A stretch of DNA of 33,987 bases, taken from NCBI RefSeq assembly GCF_016469035.1, contig NZ_JAEHJZ010000054.1:4550-38536 (forward strand), given 5' to 3'. Positions 9,429-17,441 of this stretch are shown here, piece after piece (position 1 is the first letter of the stretch; each line of letters opens with the position of its first letter). Made by a program: the position numbers and the translations under genes. The notes beneath the pieces were generated by a model, which was not told where the DNA came from, ran no database searches, and worked only from the letters and a program-made list of their open reading frames with translations. This stretch comes from Gelidibacter salicanalis. Its GTDB lineage: Bacteria; Bacteroidota; Bacteroidia; Flavobacteriales; Flavobacteriaceae.

Positions 9429-9436
9429 TATCTTTG
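9429..9436 (+). promoter_or_regulatory. Candidate -7 box TATCTTTG inside intron copy 2
   Basis: This matches TAnnTTTG and lies at the homologous position to the box in intron copy 1. The closest TTG upstream is only 13 bases away, short for this promoter class, so the -33 element is unconvincing. If active it would transcribe the kinase at 9618. Confidence 0.25.
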
Positions 9437-9617
9437 TGTATCAACTTAGAATAGCCATATGATGGGAGACTTTTATTGCCTGTCACGATTTTTCTTCGGG
9501 ATACGGTTCCCTGCCCGTCCGGCACGCTGGAGTGAGAGGCTTGGGTTGAAATTTCCTTTGTTTACTCGACTACAAACTCGTTATAGCCATTATTAATTAA
9601 AATTTAAAACCAACGTT

Positions 9618-11663
9618 GTGTATTTAAAAAAAGAACTTTACGAACTATTAAAAACCAATGAAAGTATTTTTGACTTTATACAGGAAAGTGCCTTAGATGG
9701 TTTATGGTATTGGGATTTGGAAAATCCGGAAAACGAATGGATGAATGCCAAATTTTGGACGGTATTGGGTTATAATCCCAATGAGATGCCACATAAAACG
9801 AATGCTTGGCAGGATATTATAAATCAGGATGATTTAAAGCTTACAACAGAAATTCTTACGAAACACTTCGAAAACCCAAATATTCCATATGACCAAATTG
9901 TAAGATACACTCACAAAAACGGTTCCACGGTTTGGATACGTTGTCGTGGAATGGCAGTTCGCGATAAAGATGGAAAACCTATCAGAATGTTAGGTGCGCA
10001 CCAGGATATAAGCGATATCAAAAATAAAGAGTTTGAATTAATAATAGCCAAAGAAAAAGCTGAGGAAAATGAAAGAAAATTTCGTGAGATTACTGAAAAT
10101 ATAACTGAAGTATTCTGGCTTAGCAGTACTGATTTCCAAACAATATTTTATGTAAACCCAGCTTATGAGAAAGTTTGGGGTCGCAGTTGCCAAAGCCTGT
10201 ACGATAACCCCGAGTCTTTTTTTGATTCTGTAAACCAAGAGGATAAGCCCGGAGTGTTTTCCAAATTCGAAAAATACAGGAAAGGAAAAAAGATTAATTT
10301 GGAATATCGTATAATAAACAACAAGGGTAACATAAAATGGGTGCGGATAAAAACCGTCCCTGTAAAAAACTCCAACGGAGAAATTGTACGGCACGTAGGC
10401 ATAGCATTGGATATAAGTAATTCCAAAAGATTTCAGCAAACTCTGACATTGCTAGCCAATATGGCGAAATCCTTTATCCATATCCCCCTTAAAAATATTT
10501 CAAAAGAAATCAAAAAAACCCTGGGAACTATGGGCAACTTTGTTAATGCTGATCGGGTTTATATTTTTGATTACGACTGGGAGAAGCAAATTTGCAAAAA
10601 CACCTACGAGTGGTGCAATGATGGTATTACCCCCGAAATAGAACACCTACAGGAAGTGCCCCTTGATGCAATTCCATGGTGGGTGGAAGCCCATAAAAAA
10701 GGTGAAAAACTTGCAATTGCCAATGTGTCCTCTTTGAACAAAAATGATGGTGTAAAAAAGATTCTTGACCCTCAGGGTGTAAAAAGCTTATTTACTTTGC
10801 CCCTCATGCAATCTGGCAAATGTGTAGGTTTTATGGGTTTCGATAATGTCAGAAAACATCATAAATACTCGAAAAGAGAAGAAATGATTTTAACTTTTTT
10901 TTCTGAACTAATGGTAAATATTCAAAACCGGAAATCTCAGGAAAATTTATTGGTATTGGAGAAGGAAAAGGCTGAACAATCCGATAAATTAAAAACCGCT
11001 TTTATCAACAATATTTCTCATGAAATAAGAACGCCATTAAATGGAATTTTGGGTTTTGGACAAATGCTAGCCGAAAGCGATTTTTCTGCTGAGGAAAGAG
11101 CTGAGTTGCTTAACGGCTTATCAATTTCAAGTTCCCGTTTAATGAGCACCATTACTGATTATATAGACATGTCCATGATTTTTTCCGATGCTGTGAAAGT
11201 TGATAAAAAAGAATTCTTGCTAAAGCCCTGGTTTGAGGGTATAACCGAAAAAGCAAAAGTCTTGGTTTCAGAAAAAAATATAGACTTCGAGATTGTTATT
11301 CCTTCAGAAAATGATAACCTGAAAATTACTACTGACCCCAAATTACTGGAGAAAATATTAGATAAACTGCTCGATAATGCTATTAAATTTACAAACGAAG
11401 GAAGCGTAACATGCACATATAAAGCAAAACCTAAAGATGTTGAGTTTTTTGTTCAAGATACTGGCAAAGGTATAGCTGGCGATAAATTAGAATTGATTTT
11501 TGAAATGTTTTCTCAGGAAGATTCGTCAATGACACGTGGACACGAAGGAAGCGGCCTGGGGCTTAAAATTGCTAAGGAGTTGGTTGGATTATTGGGTGGT
11601 GAAATGAATGTTGTTTCTGAAATTGGAAAAGGTTCGATATTTACATTCACTATTCCTCTTTAA
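9618..11663 (+). CDS. Soluble PAS-PAS-GAF sensor histidine kinase
   Basis: A 681-residue cytoplasmic sensor kinase without a membrane helix or receiver. PAS 1 (~20-140) ends in the PAC-like IRMLGAHQDISDIKNKE. PAS 2 (~150-275) ends IVRHVGIALDISNSKR. A GAF-type domain follows (~285-440). HisKA has the phosphoacceptor His468 in NISHEIRTPLNGILGF. The ATPase domain shows DKLLDNAIKF, DTGKGIAGDK and GSGLGLKIAKE. It should sense a small soluble ligand or redox cue and pass phosphate to a regulator encoded elsewhere. The start is GTG 9618: no ATG lies in frame before PAS 1, and an in-frame TAA is at 9594. It is the last thing before a gap, with no partner gene. It is preceded closely by an intron relic, as is the kinase at 1317. 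Confidence 0.93.
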   Translation: MYLKKELYELLKTNESIFDFIQESALDGLWYWDLENPENEWMNAKFWTVLGYNPNEMPHKTNAWQDIINQDDLKLTTEILTKHFENPNIPYDQIVRYTHKNGSTVWIRCRGMAVRDKDGKPIRMLGAHQDISDIKNKEFELIIAKEKAEENERKFREITENITEVFWLSSTDFQTIFYVNPAYEKVWGRSCQSLYDNPESFFDSVNQEDKPGVFSKFEKYRKGKKINLEYRIINNKGNIKWVRIKTVPVKNSNGEIVRHVGIALDISNSKRFQQTLTLLANMAKSFIHIPLKNISKEIKKTLGTMGNFVNADRVYIFDYDWEKQICKNTYEWCNDGITPEIEHLQEVPLDAIPWWVEAHKKGEKLAIANVSSLNKNDGVKKILDPQGVKSLFTLPLMQSGKCVGFMGFDNVRKHHKYSKREEMILTFFSELMVNIQNRKSQENLLVLEKEKAEQSDKLKTAFINNISHEIRTPLNGILGFGQMLAESDFSAEERAELLNGLSISSSRLMSTITDYIDMSMIFSDAVKVDKKEFLLKPWFEGITEKAKVLVSEKNIDFEIVIPSENDNLKITTDPKLLEKILDKLLDNAIKFTNEGSVTCTYKAKPKDVEFFVQDTGKGIAGDKLELIFEMFSQEDSSMTRGHEGSGLGLKIAKELVGLLGGEMNVVSEIGKGSIFTFTIPL

Positions 11664-12011
11664 TAATCTAGAAGAACCCACTTCTAATAAGAAGCAGCTA
11701 AATCAATATGGACTAAAGTGCCATAGGTTTTTAAATCTGACTAAAGCTAGGGGATTATTCAAGTATGAAAGCTTCTGTGTCTTTATCTGATTTTCCGTGA
11801 TGTTTTGTTAGTAATATTTCCAGCACTGCAATATGAAACCCTATGGTCACTACTTTAGCCCCAATAAGTGGGGGAGTGATTTTTAAGATTTAAAATTTAT
11901 ACATGGAAAATATGACATGGACCTTAGATGCTTTACAGGAATTGAGTACATACACAGGTTGACAGTAATATAAATGAGCAATGAGATTCGAGATAAAATT
12001 ATTTTAAAGAT
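11664..12011. other. Intergenic region, nothing recognised
   Basis: About 350 AT-rich bases between the kinase and the transporter. Short open frames exist but look non-coding. There is no strong hairpin with a T-tract. TTGACA at about 11959 has no good partner box, so no promoter is claimed. Confidence 0.5.
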
Positions 12012-12719
12012 ATGTTGTTAAAACTTATATTGTTTTCTGGATTTGCAGGAATAACTGTTTTTATTGGCGGAATTTTAGCAAATTATTTCAATCATCATGT
12101 AAATGAAAACTATGTCAAATATGAAATTATTCATACACTGATGTCTTTTGGTTCAGGTATCATGTTGTCAGCCTTAGCATTAGTTTTAATTCCAAAAGGG
12201 ATGGAACAATTGGAATTGCTGCCAATAGTTATTTCCTTTCTACTCGGAGCACTTTTATTTATGATAATAGACCAATATCTAGCAAATAAAGGCGGTAAAA
12301 CTGCTACGCTTTTAGCTATGCTCATGGATTTTATTCCTGAATCAATCGCGTTGGGAGCTGTCTTTGCAATTGAACCAGAGATGGCCGTACTTTTAGCTGT
12401 ATTCATAGGTCTTCAAAATTTACCAGAAGCATTTAACTCATTTAGAGATTTAATTCAGAGCGGATTTACAGTAAATAAGACATTATTAATGTTCTTTTTT
12501 TTAAGTTTTTTTGGAATTATTGGAGCATTGATTGGGCATTACCTTTTAAGTGATTCTCCAGATTTAACAGCTCATTTGATGATATTTGCAAGTGGAGGTA
12601 TTTTATATTTACTCATTCAAAACATTATTCCTGAAAGTAAGTTAGAAAAGAACTATTTGACATCATTAGGTGCTATTTTGGGTTTTTTAGTAGGAATTAT
12701 AGGAGATAAAATAATATAA
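12012..12719 (+). CDS. ZIP-family-like divalent metal transporter
   Basis: A 235-residue integral membrane protein with about eight helices and no signal peptide, of the size and layout of bacterial ZIP transporters that import zinc or related metals. The signature in the fourth helix reads MDFIPESIALGA with Asp106 where HNxPEG has His, and the next helix has LQNLPEAF with Gln135 where His is usual. Glu110 and Glu139 remain. Metal choice may therefore differ from classic ZupT. The family is likely but divergent, and the direction of transport is inferred. ATG 12012 begins right at the first hydrophobic helix. The gene stands alone, and an attC-like element starts 8 bases after its stop. Confidence 0.8.
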   Translation: MLLKLILFSGFAGITVFIGGILANYFNHHVNENYVKYEIIHTLMSFGSGIMLSALALVLIPKGMEQLELLPIVISFLLGALLFMIIDQYLANKGGKTATLLAMLMDFIPESIALGAVFAIEPEMAVLLAVFIGLQNLPEAFNSFRDLIQSGFTVNKTLLMFFFLSFFGIIGALIGHYLLSDSPDLTAHLMIFASGGILYLLIQNIIPESKLEKNYLTSLGAILGFLVGIIGDKII

Positions 12720-12726
12720 ACAACTA

Positions 12727-12813
12727 CAATAACTAAGAAGCATTTGGGTGAACGGGACAGCTTGCCCAGAGGGGTTCAACATGAATGGCATGTTGACTGA
12801 ACAGTGTTAGGTT
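12727..12813 (+). repeat. attC-like palindromic element (copy b)
   Basis: It begins CAATAACTAAGAAGCATT, matching the elements at 3848 and 19374. It contains a perfect 8-bp hairpin (TCAACATG / CATGTTGA, 12776-12796) and ends near GTGTTAGGT, which contains a GTTAGGT core like the attC GTTRRRY box. It follows the transporter stop codon by 8 bases. Confidence 0.5.
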
Positions 12814-13160
12814 TGTCACCTTAGCGCAAAGCATTACGCTTGTGGCACTTTCAAAATGCAACACGTGTTTAAAAAAATAAAAGAGAACGCTTTTACAAAA
12901 AATGTAGAGGGGTTTTGTCCCAAGTTTTGTCCTTGGTTCTTTCGTAGCTCGTGCTAGGATACTGAAAAATAAGTCAGGCCAGGGAGAAAATAGGCAAGAC
13001 GCCATTCAAGGAAATTACAAATACTCTATTAGTTGTAGAGTGAATATAGACAATTGTATATATCCAATTGTTGGCAAACACACTAAAACACTTCCTTGCC
13101 TTTAATGTTACAATTACATAAATTGATCGTCTTCTTAATATAATTAAATTATTACAGAAA
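12814..13160. other. Intergenic region, no credible gene
   Basis: No frame looks coding. It contains CCAAG/CTTGG (around 12920-12937) and some AT-rich DNA just before the next gene. This kind of filler may belong to the same composite repeat as the attC-like element; no function is assigned. Confidence 0.4.
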
Positions 13161-13643
13161 ATGAAAACATTAAAAATATTCAATTACACATTACTCCTTT
13201 TTATCCTATTTTCAAACGCTCTTTTTTCACAAGATGCAGATAAAGTGAAAGCCAAAGTATCTTTAGAACACGAAATTCTAAAAATGGACAGCCTGTTTTT
13301 TAATATCGCATTCAACAAATGTGATTTAAAGCTTTATAAGAAAATAATGTCCCCAGATATTGAGTTTTATGATGACCGTTCTGGACTTAATACATCTTTT
13401 GAAACAGAAATAGCCTCTTTTAAAGACAGATGTTCCAGACCTTTTGCTGTAACCCGAAAGTTGGTCGGTTCCACTGTACATGTTTTAGGCGATTATGGTG
13501 CCGTACAAATGGGTGTCCATGAATTTTATGAGGATAGTAAAAAAGTACAAAGAGGAAAATTTATTACCATTTGGGAAAGAAAAGAAGGTTCTTGGATTTT
13601 AAAACGCGCCATAAGCTACGATCATGAGCCTGTTTCAAACTAA
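13161..13643 (+). CDS. Secreted NTF2-like (SnoaL/DUF4440-type) protein
   Basis: A 160-residue protein with a signal peptide (1-~23, ending ALFSQ). The mature part has the cone-shaped NTF2-like pattern: a first helix (EILKMDSLFFNIAFNKCD), LYKKIMSPDIEFYDD, a central strand region, and a closing WERKEGSWILKRAISYDHEP. Members bind small molecules or act as accessory domains; many have no known activity. The 3' end overlaps the following gene by 20 bases (its ATG is at 13624), which suggests they were one operon. Since that partner is now truncated, this protein may have lost its context. The fold call is fairly firm and the function unknown. Confidence 0.8.
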   Translation: MKTLKIFNYTLLLFILFSNALFSQDADKVKAKVSLEHEILKMDSLFFNIAFNKCDLKLYKKIMSPDIEFYDDRSGLNTSFETEIASFKDRCSRPFAVTRKLVGSTVHVLGDYGAVQMGVHEFYEDSKKVQRGKFITIWERKEGSWILKRAISYDHEPVSN

Positions 13644-14220
13644 ATTTTTCTACGGGTATTGTTTGTTCTTTTTATTGATTGTTGCTTGCACGAGTCAGCA
13701 AAAATCAAACAGCAAAACAACCATCTTTAAACCGAACTATAAAAAGACATTAGATAGCATTGTGCCAAAACTTATGGCTGAATACCTTGCTCCAGCCGTT
13801 GGAGTGGGAATTATAGAAGACGGTAATATTGCATTTGTAAAAGTGTATGGAGAAAATCAAAAAGGCTTTAAAGCACCTCAAAACACCATTTTTAATATAG
13901 CAAGTATTACCAAACCTGTTGTAACGGCAGCCATTTTAAAACTGGTGGCTCATGGCGATTGGGATTTGGACGAACCCTTGTTTCATTATTGGACAGACCC
14001 AGATGTGGCACATGATGCCTATGCAAAACTGATAACCACCAGAAATTGCCTTTCGCATACCACAGGTTTTAAAAATTGGCGTTGGGACGAAGCAGATGGG
14101 AAATTAAAATTAAACTTTAAACCTGGAACAAAGTTTCAATATTCTGGTGAAGGGATGGAATACTTGCGGCATGCTGTTGAAAGCAAATTTAAAATGGGGA
14201 TTACAGACAAAAAATTTTGA
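13624..14220 (+). pseudogene. Truncated beta-lactamase-family serine hydrolase lipoprotein
   Basis: This is the first ~190 residues of a class C-type serine hydrolase. It starts with a lipoprotein signal (FLLIVAC, lipid-carrying Cys22), then has the SxxK motif S94-I-T-K97 with the catalytic serine, LDEPLFHYW, an SHTTGF motif and a FQYSGEGMEYLRHAVE segment around the second motif. Family members are usually 350-500 residues. Here the similarity ends near residue 185 and a stop follows at 14218-14220. The next sequence belongs to an unrelated TonB receptor. It therefore looks like a 3' deletion product and probably makes no active enzyme. The start overlaps the preceding gene. Confidence 0.8.
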
Positions 14221-15174
14221 CTTTAGTGAGTTATATTTCTGGAAATGCCAATTTAAGCGAAACTAAAAGTACAGTTTGGTTTGAGTTTGGAAGACACAAA
14301 GACTATAGGAATCAATGCAGAAATGGATCAGGAAACCATAAATAAATACACGAAACTATTTCCAACCCTCTATTTTTCATGCAAAATGAATGATGATAAC
14401 AATTTTAATCTTTCCTACGGCAAAAGAATTAGTAGACCAAATTTCAGAAACCTCAATCCATTTCGATTTTATATAAATACCAATAGTTATAGTGATGGAA
14501 ATCCTTTTTTACAGCCCTCCTTTTCTGATAATTTTGAATTTTCCCATCTGTATAAAAAGATGATTAATTCAAGTGTTTTTCTAAGTATTACAACCAATGG
14601 CTCAGGAACTGTTTTTACTACAGATGCAGAGAGTCAAACACAAATTATCATTAGAGAAAACTATTACGAACAATACAATTACGGAATAACGGAAAGTTTT
14701 TCTTTCAATAAAATCAAGTGGTTTAAAAGTGATAATAGCATTAATCTTTTAGGGTATTATACAAAATTCATCAAAGATTTTGGAGCGATGCCTAAAAAGG
14801 GACTTCAACTATATTTAACTTCAAACAATACATTTTCTTTGAGTGATAACACCAAACTTCAAGTAAATTCATATTATAGTTCCCAACACAACAGAGGTTT
14901 GTTTAGTGTTATTGGCGAAATGTTCGACTTGTCCTTTGGAATACAGCATAGCTTTAAAAACAATTTAAAAATGTCCCTATTATTAAGTGATGTTTTTAAT
15001 ACGGCAAGTTTAAAAGACTATACTTCAACTATAAACGGAATTGAGCAAATCTACAGACAAAATGAAAGCTCTAGAGATCTTAGAGTTTCCCTTTCTTACG
15101 ATTTTGGAAACAAAAAGGTAGATGTGAAAAATAGAAATTTTGGAAATGATGATGAAATAAAAAGAAGTAATTGA
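14221..15174 (+). pseudogene. C-terminal fragment of a TonB-dependent receptor-type beta-barrel
   Basis: The fragment codes for the end of an outer-membrane barrel of the OMP_b-brl_3 / TonB receptor type. Recognisable are KVQFGLSLEDTK, then KLFPTLYFS, a NLSYGKRISRPNFRNLNPF motif typical of this family, and a last strand RDLRVSLSYDFGNKK. The frame opens at about 14257 after a stop, without a credible start codon or signal peptide; TTG 14281 is only nominal. The plug domain and most of the barrel are missing. It is fused directly to the broken hydrolase gene upstream, so it is a deletion remnant. The short stretch 14214-14260 is in yet another frame. Confidence 0.8.
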
Positions 15175-15245
15175 TAGGATCTTGTGCAGCGCGGAGGAAG
15201 AAAAAAGACTTTTGGAATTTACATTATTTACTTCAATCTTATGAG

Positions 15246-15347
15246 GTCAACCAAATGCTAGCTTTACACAACGCTAGGTTTTAGAATATTGCATCGAAGA
15301 AATAAAATTCGTTTATGGTCATAGTATGACGTCTTCTTTTGGTTGAC
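15246..15347. repeat. 10-bp inverted repeat pair, 102-bp span
   Basis: GTCAACCAAA (15246-15255) and its exact complement TTTGGTTGAC (15338-15347) flank 82 bases with no coding potential. It could be an insertion-sequence scar or a large hairpin; no target duplication is obvious. Confidence 0.3.
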
Positions 15348-15460
15348 TATCATTGGATTGGATGAATAGATGCTTTATTTCTATTGATATTATAATTTGT
15401 AGCACATAGCTATTAGATTTTTAAAATCTGTCAAACAATTAAAGAATTAAAAAACGATCA

Positions 15461-17167
15461 TCAAATGCCGTTGACATATATCTTATTGAATTTACGTTTC
15501 ATTTCGATGTTTCCAAGCATGACTATTTCAGCTCCATGAGGAAGTATGGTTTGTGCCGATAACAACGTCACTACTTCAGAATTTTCTTTTATTGCAATGA
15601 CAGATAATCCCGTTTTAGCGCCAATACCAGATTCTGCAAGGGACTTACCCTCTAGTGATTTTGGTATCGGGATTATAAACAAGGTAAAACCCTCCCCAAG
15701 AACGGTTAGTTCCTGGTTTTTAGAAATCGATAAAACGGCTTCAGAACCTAATGTGGAGAAGCTTAATACAAAATTAGCGCCTGCCTTTTGAATGATATCA
15801 ACATTTCGAGCTTCGGATATACGGCTCACTATTCTTACATCCTTGTTCAATTGACGACAATAGGAGGCGAGATAAATGTTCATGGTGTCGTCATGGGTAG
15901 ACAATAATACCGAAGGTGCTTCTAGAATTCCTGCTCTTTTTAGTAATTGGTAATCGGAGGCATCACCCGAAAATACCTTATTGCAAAAAGGACTTACTTT
16001 TTTGCATATCTCCGGATCCTTGTCCACGACATTTACTAAGACGCCATTTTTATGTAAAGATTTTGCAGCCGCCAATCCTACCCGGCCCGCTCCGATTAAC
16101 AATACAGGATGTGGGTTTACATCGTAATCATGGAAGAGCTCATCAATGTTTTTGAGCTGTTCTTTATGTCCTATGATGACTAATATGCTTTCCTGTGTTA
16201 GTCTTTCCTTACCGGTTATAGGTTGCAATCTGCCTCGCTCCCAAATGCCCACAATACTGACCCCGAATCGTTGTCTTAATTCCGTCTCCCGGATAAGTTT
16301 TGACACCAAAGGGGTGTTGTAGATTGGTAATTCTGCAATCAATAGATCTTCATATTGACCTATGGCATGAGACTCTGCATGTTGTGTGTTTACCCTATTT
16401 GCCAATTGTTCGCCCAGCCATTTTTTTACAGGCAACACGTGGTCCGCGCCGCTTAGTTTCTGCACATCTACGGAATCAATATCAGTCGCTATGGCAACAA
16501 TGGGAATCGTGGGGGCAATTTCCCTGATAGTGAGTATGATTTTGGTATTTAAAAAATCATCTCTATTAATCAAAACCAGTTTTGCATCTTTAATATTGGC
16601 AAGGATAAAGGTTTCCTTGTCATCCAATTCCCCAAGTAGTACAGAAACATGTTCATCATGATTTTTAATCGCTTTTTCTATATCGTTTTCAATGACATAA
16701 TAAGGAGTTTTCTCCTGCTTCAATCGCTTTGTAAGATCTCTTGCTATGACATCATAAGAACATATTAAGATGTGATTTTTTGTTCCGGCAGGCACCTGAC
16801 GAAGCACCTTGTTTTTCTTTTTTGACTCTAGAAGAGGGATATAAAAGTGCCTAATAAAGGCAAACGGCAATACAATCATTAACATGAAAATGCCAGAAAG
16901 TAATACGACAATACTGAAAAAGCGACCCAGATCGGATGCAAATGTAATATCACCGAAACCAAGGGTACTCATAACCGTAAGTGTCCAATAGAAGCCTGTA
17001 ACCCAGGAGTGATTTTGGTTTTCAGACGCCATTATAAAATGGAAAAGAACAGAATAAATGACGATGACAACTCCTAAGAGAGCTAAATATTTAAGTAAGA
17101 CCTTAGAGTTTCTTTTAAAGTCTCTGTCGCCCATATAATAGGCCAACTGACTACCGATAAATTTCAT
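15461..17167 (-). CDS. Two-helix potassium channel with two cytoplasmic RCK (TrkA-type) domains
   Basis: A 568-residue ligand-gated K+ channel subunit of the inner membrane. TM1 is ~25-46, the pore loop carries the filter T68-L-G-F-G-D73, and TM2 is ~82-107. The first TrkA-N-like domain (~130-255) lacks the glycine-rich GxGxxG (it reads HILICSYDVIARDL), and a TrkA-C-like part follows (~270-335). The second TrkA-N has the intact G359-A-G-R-V-G364 with an acidic VVDKDPE strand, so it can bind a nucleotide, and is followed by a second TrkA-C (~480-560). Channels of this layout normally assemble as tetramers gated by nucleotides or ions. Start ATG at 17167 is clear. It is a single-gene unit. Confidence 0.93.
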   Translation of the reverse strand: MKFIGSQLAYYMGDRDFKRNSKVLLKYLALLGVVIVIYSVLFHFIMASENQNHSWVTGFYWTLTVMSTLGFGDITFASDLGRFFSIVVLLSGIFMLMIVLPFAFIRHFYIPLLESKKKNKVLRQVPAGTKNHILICSYDVIARDLTKRLKQEKTPYYVIENDIEKAIKNHDEHVSVLLGELDDKETFILANIKDAKLVLINRDDFLNTKIILTIREIAPTIPIVAIATDIDSVDVQKLSGADHVLPVKKWLGEQLANRVNTQHAESHAIGQYEDLLIAELPIYNTPLVSKLIRETELRQRFGVSIVGIWERGRLQPITGKERLTQESILVIIGHKEQLKNIDELFHDYDVNPHPVLLIGAGRVGLAAAKSLHKNGVLVNVVDKDPEICKKVSPFCNKVFSGDASDYQLLKRAGILEAPSVLLSTHDDTMNIYLASYCRQLNKDVRIVSRISEARNVDIIQKAGANFVLSFSTLGSEAVLSISKNQELTVLGEGFTLFIIPIPKSLEGKSLAESGIGAKTGLSVIAIKENSEVVTLLSAQTILPHGAEIVMLGNIEMKRKFNKIYVNGI

Positions 17168-17257
17168 ATTCTGTTTTTTAAAAGGGTTGCAATTTGGTCA
17201 TTCGGATTCTAATCTATGGAATTTAATTCAGGTTTTGCTGTTTGATTAAGAAGTTTT

Positions 17258-17265
17258 CAAATATA
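17258..17265 (-). promoter_or_regulatory. Candidate -7 box TATATTTG for the potassium channel
   Basis: Read on the minus strand, TATATTTG fits TAnnTTTG and lies about 90 bases before the channel start. A TTG 14 bases upstream is too close for a normal -33 box and no better one is clear, so support is partial. Confidence 0.4.
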
Positions 17266-17441
17266 ATATTCTAAAGCGCCAAGAAAGTATCTTTTTGAGA
17301 AAAAATAAGGCAATGCTTTAAAGCAGTCCAACGATAAATAATCAAAACAAATTGCAAAGCTTCATTTTGAGCCACCGCAAGGTGTCCATTTATACTTGTA
17401 TTAATTAGGTTTTCTTACGCTTTCCAATTTAGGCGCATTTT

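Larger units (their letters stand above)
8868..9570 (+). mobile_element. ORF-less group II intron relic, full length (copy 2)
   Basis: The element begins GTGTGCC, fitting the GUGYG 5' end of group II introns, and ends TTTACTCGAC, fitting the 3' AY. Domain I features include the GTAACGA/TCGTTAC stem. The GTAGTGATGA...CTGTAATGG domain III block is present. Domain V starts AGCCATATGATGGGAGAC with the catalytic AGC intact, but its 3' arm is displaced by about 25 inserted bases before TACGGTTC. At 703 bases there is no room for a reverse transcriptase, and none is present. It is probably unable to splice by itself. The second kinase starts 47 bases downstream. Confidence 0.8.

Noticed and set aside
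10038-10439. 133-residue minus-strand frame
   Set aside because: It is antisense to the PAS 2 domain of a well-supported kinase and has no recognisable motifs.
12733-13005. 90-residue minus-strand frame after the ZIP gene
   Set aside because: It lies on an attC-like repeat and filler DNA, with no start context or protein-like pattern.
13161-14220. Functional NTF2-like/beta-lactamase operon
   Set aside because: The hydrolase lacks its C-terminal half and is joined to a receptor fragment, so the pair is not intact.
15246-15347. Complete insertion sequence or MITE
   Set aside because: Only 10-bp arms, no target duplication seen and no second copy in the window.
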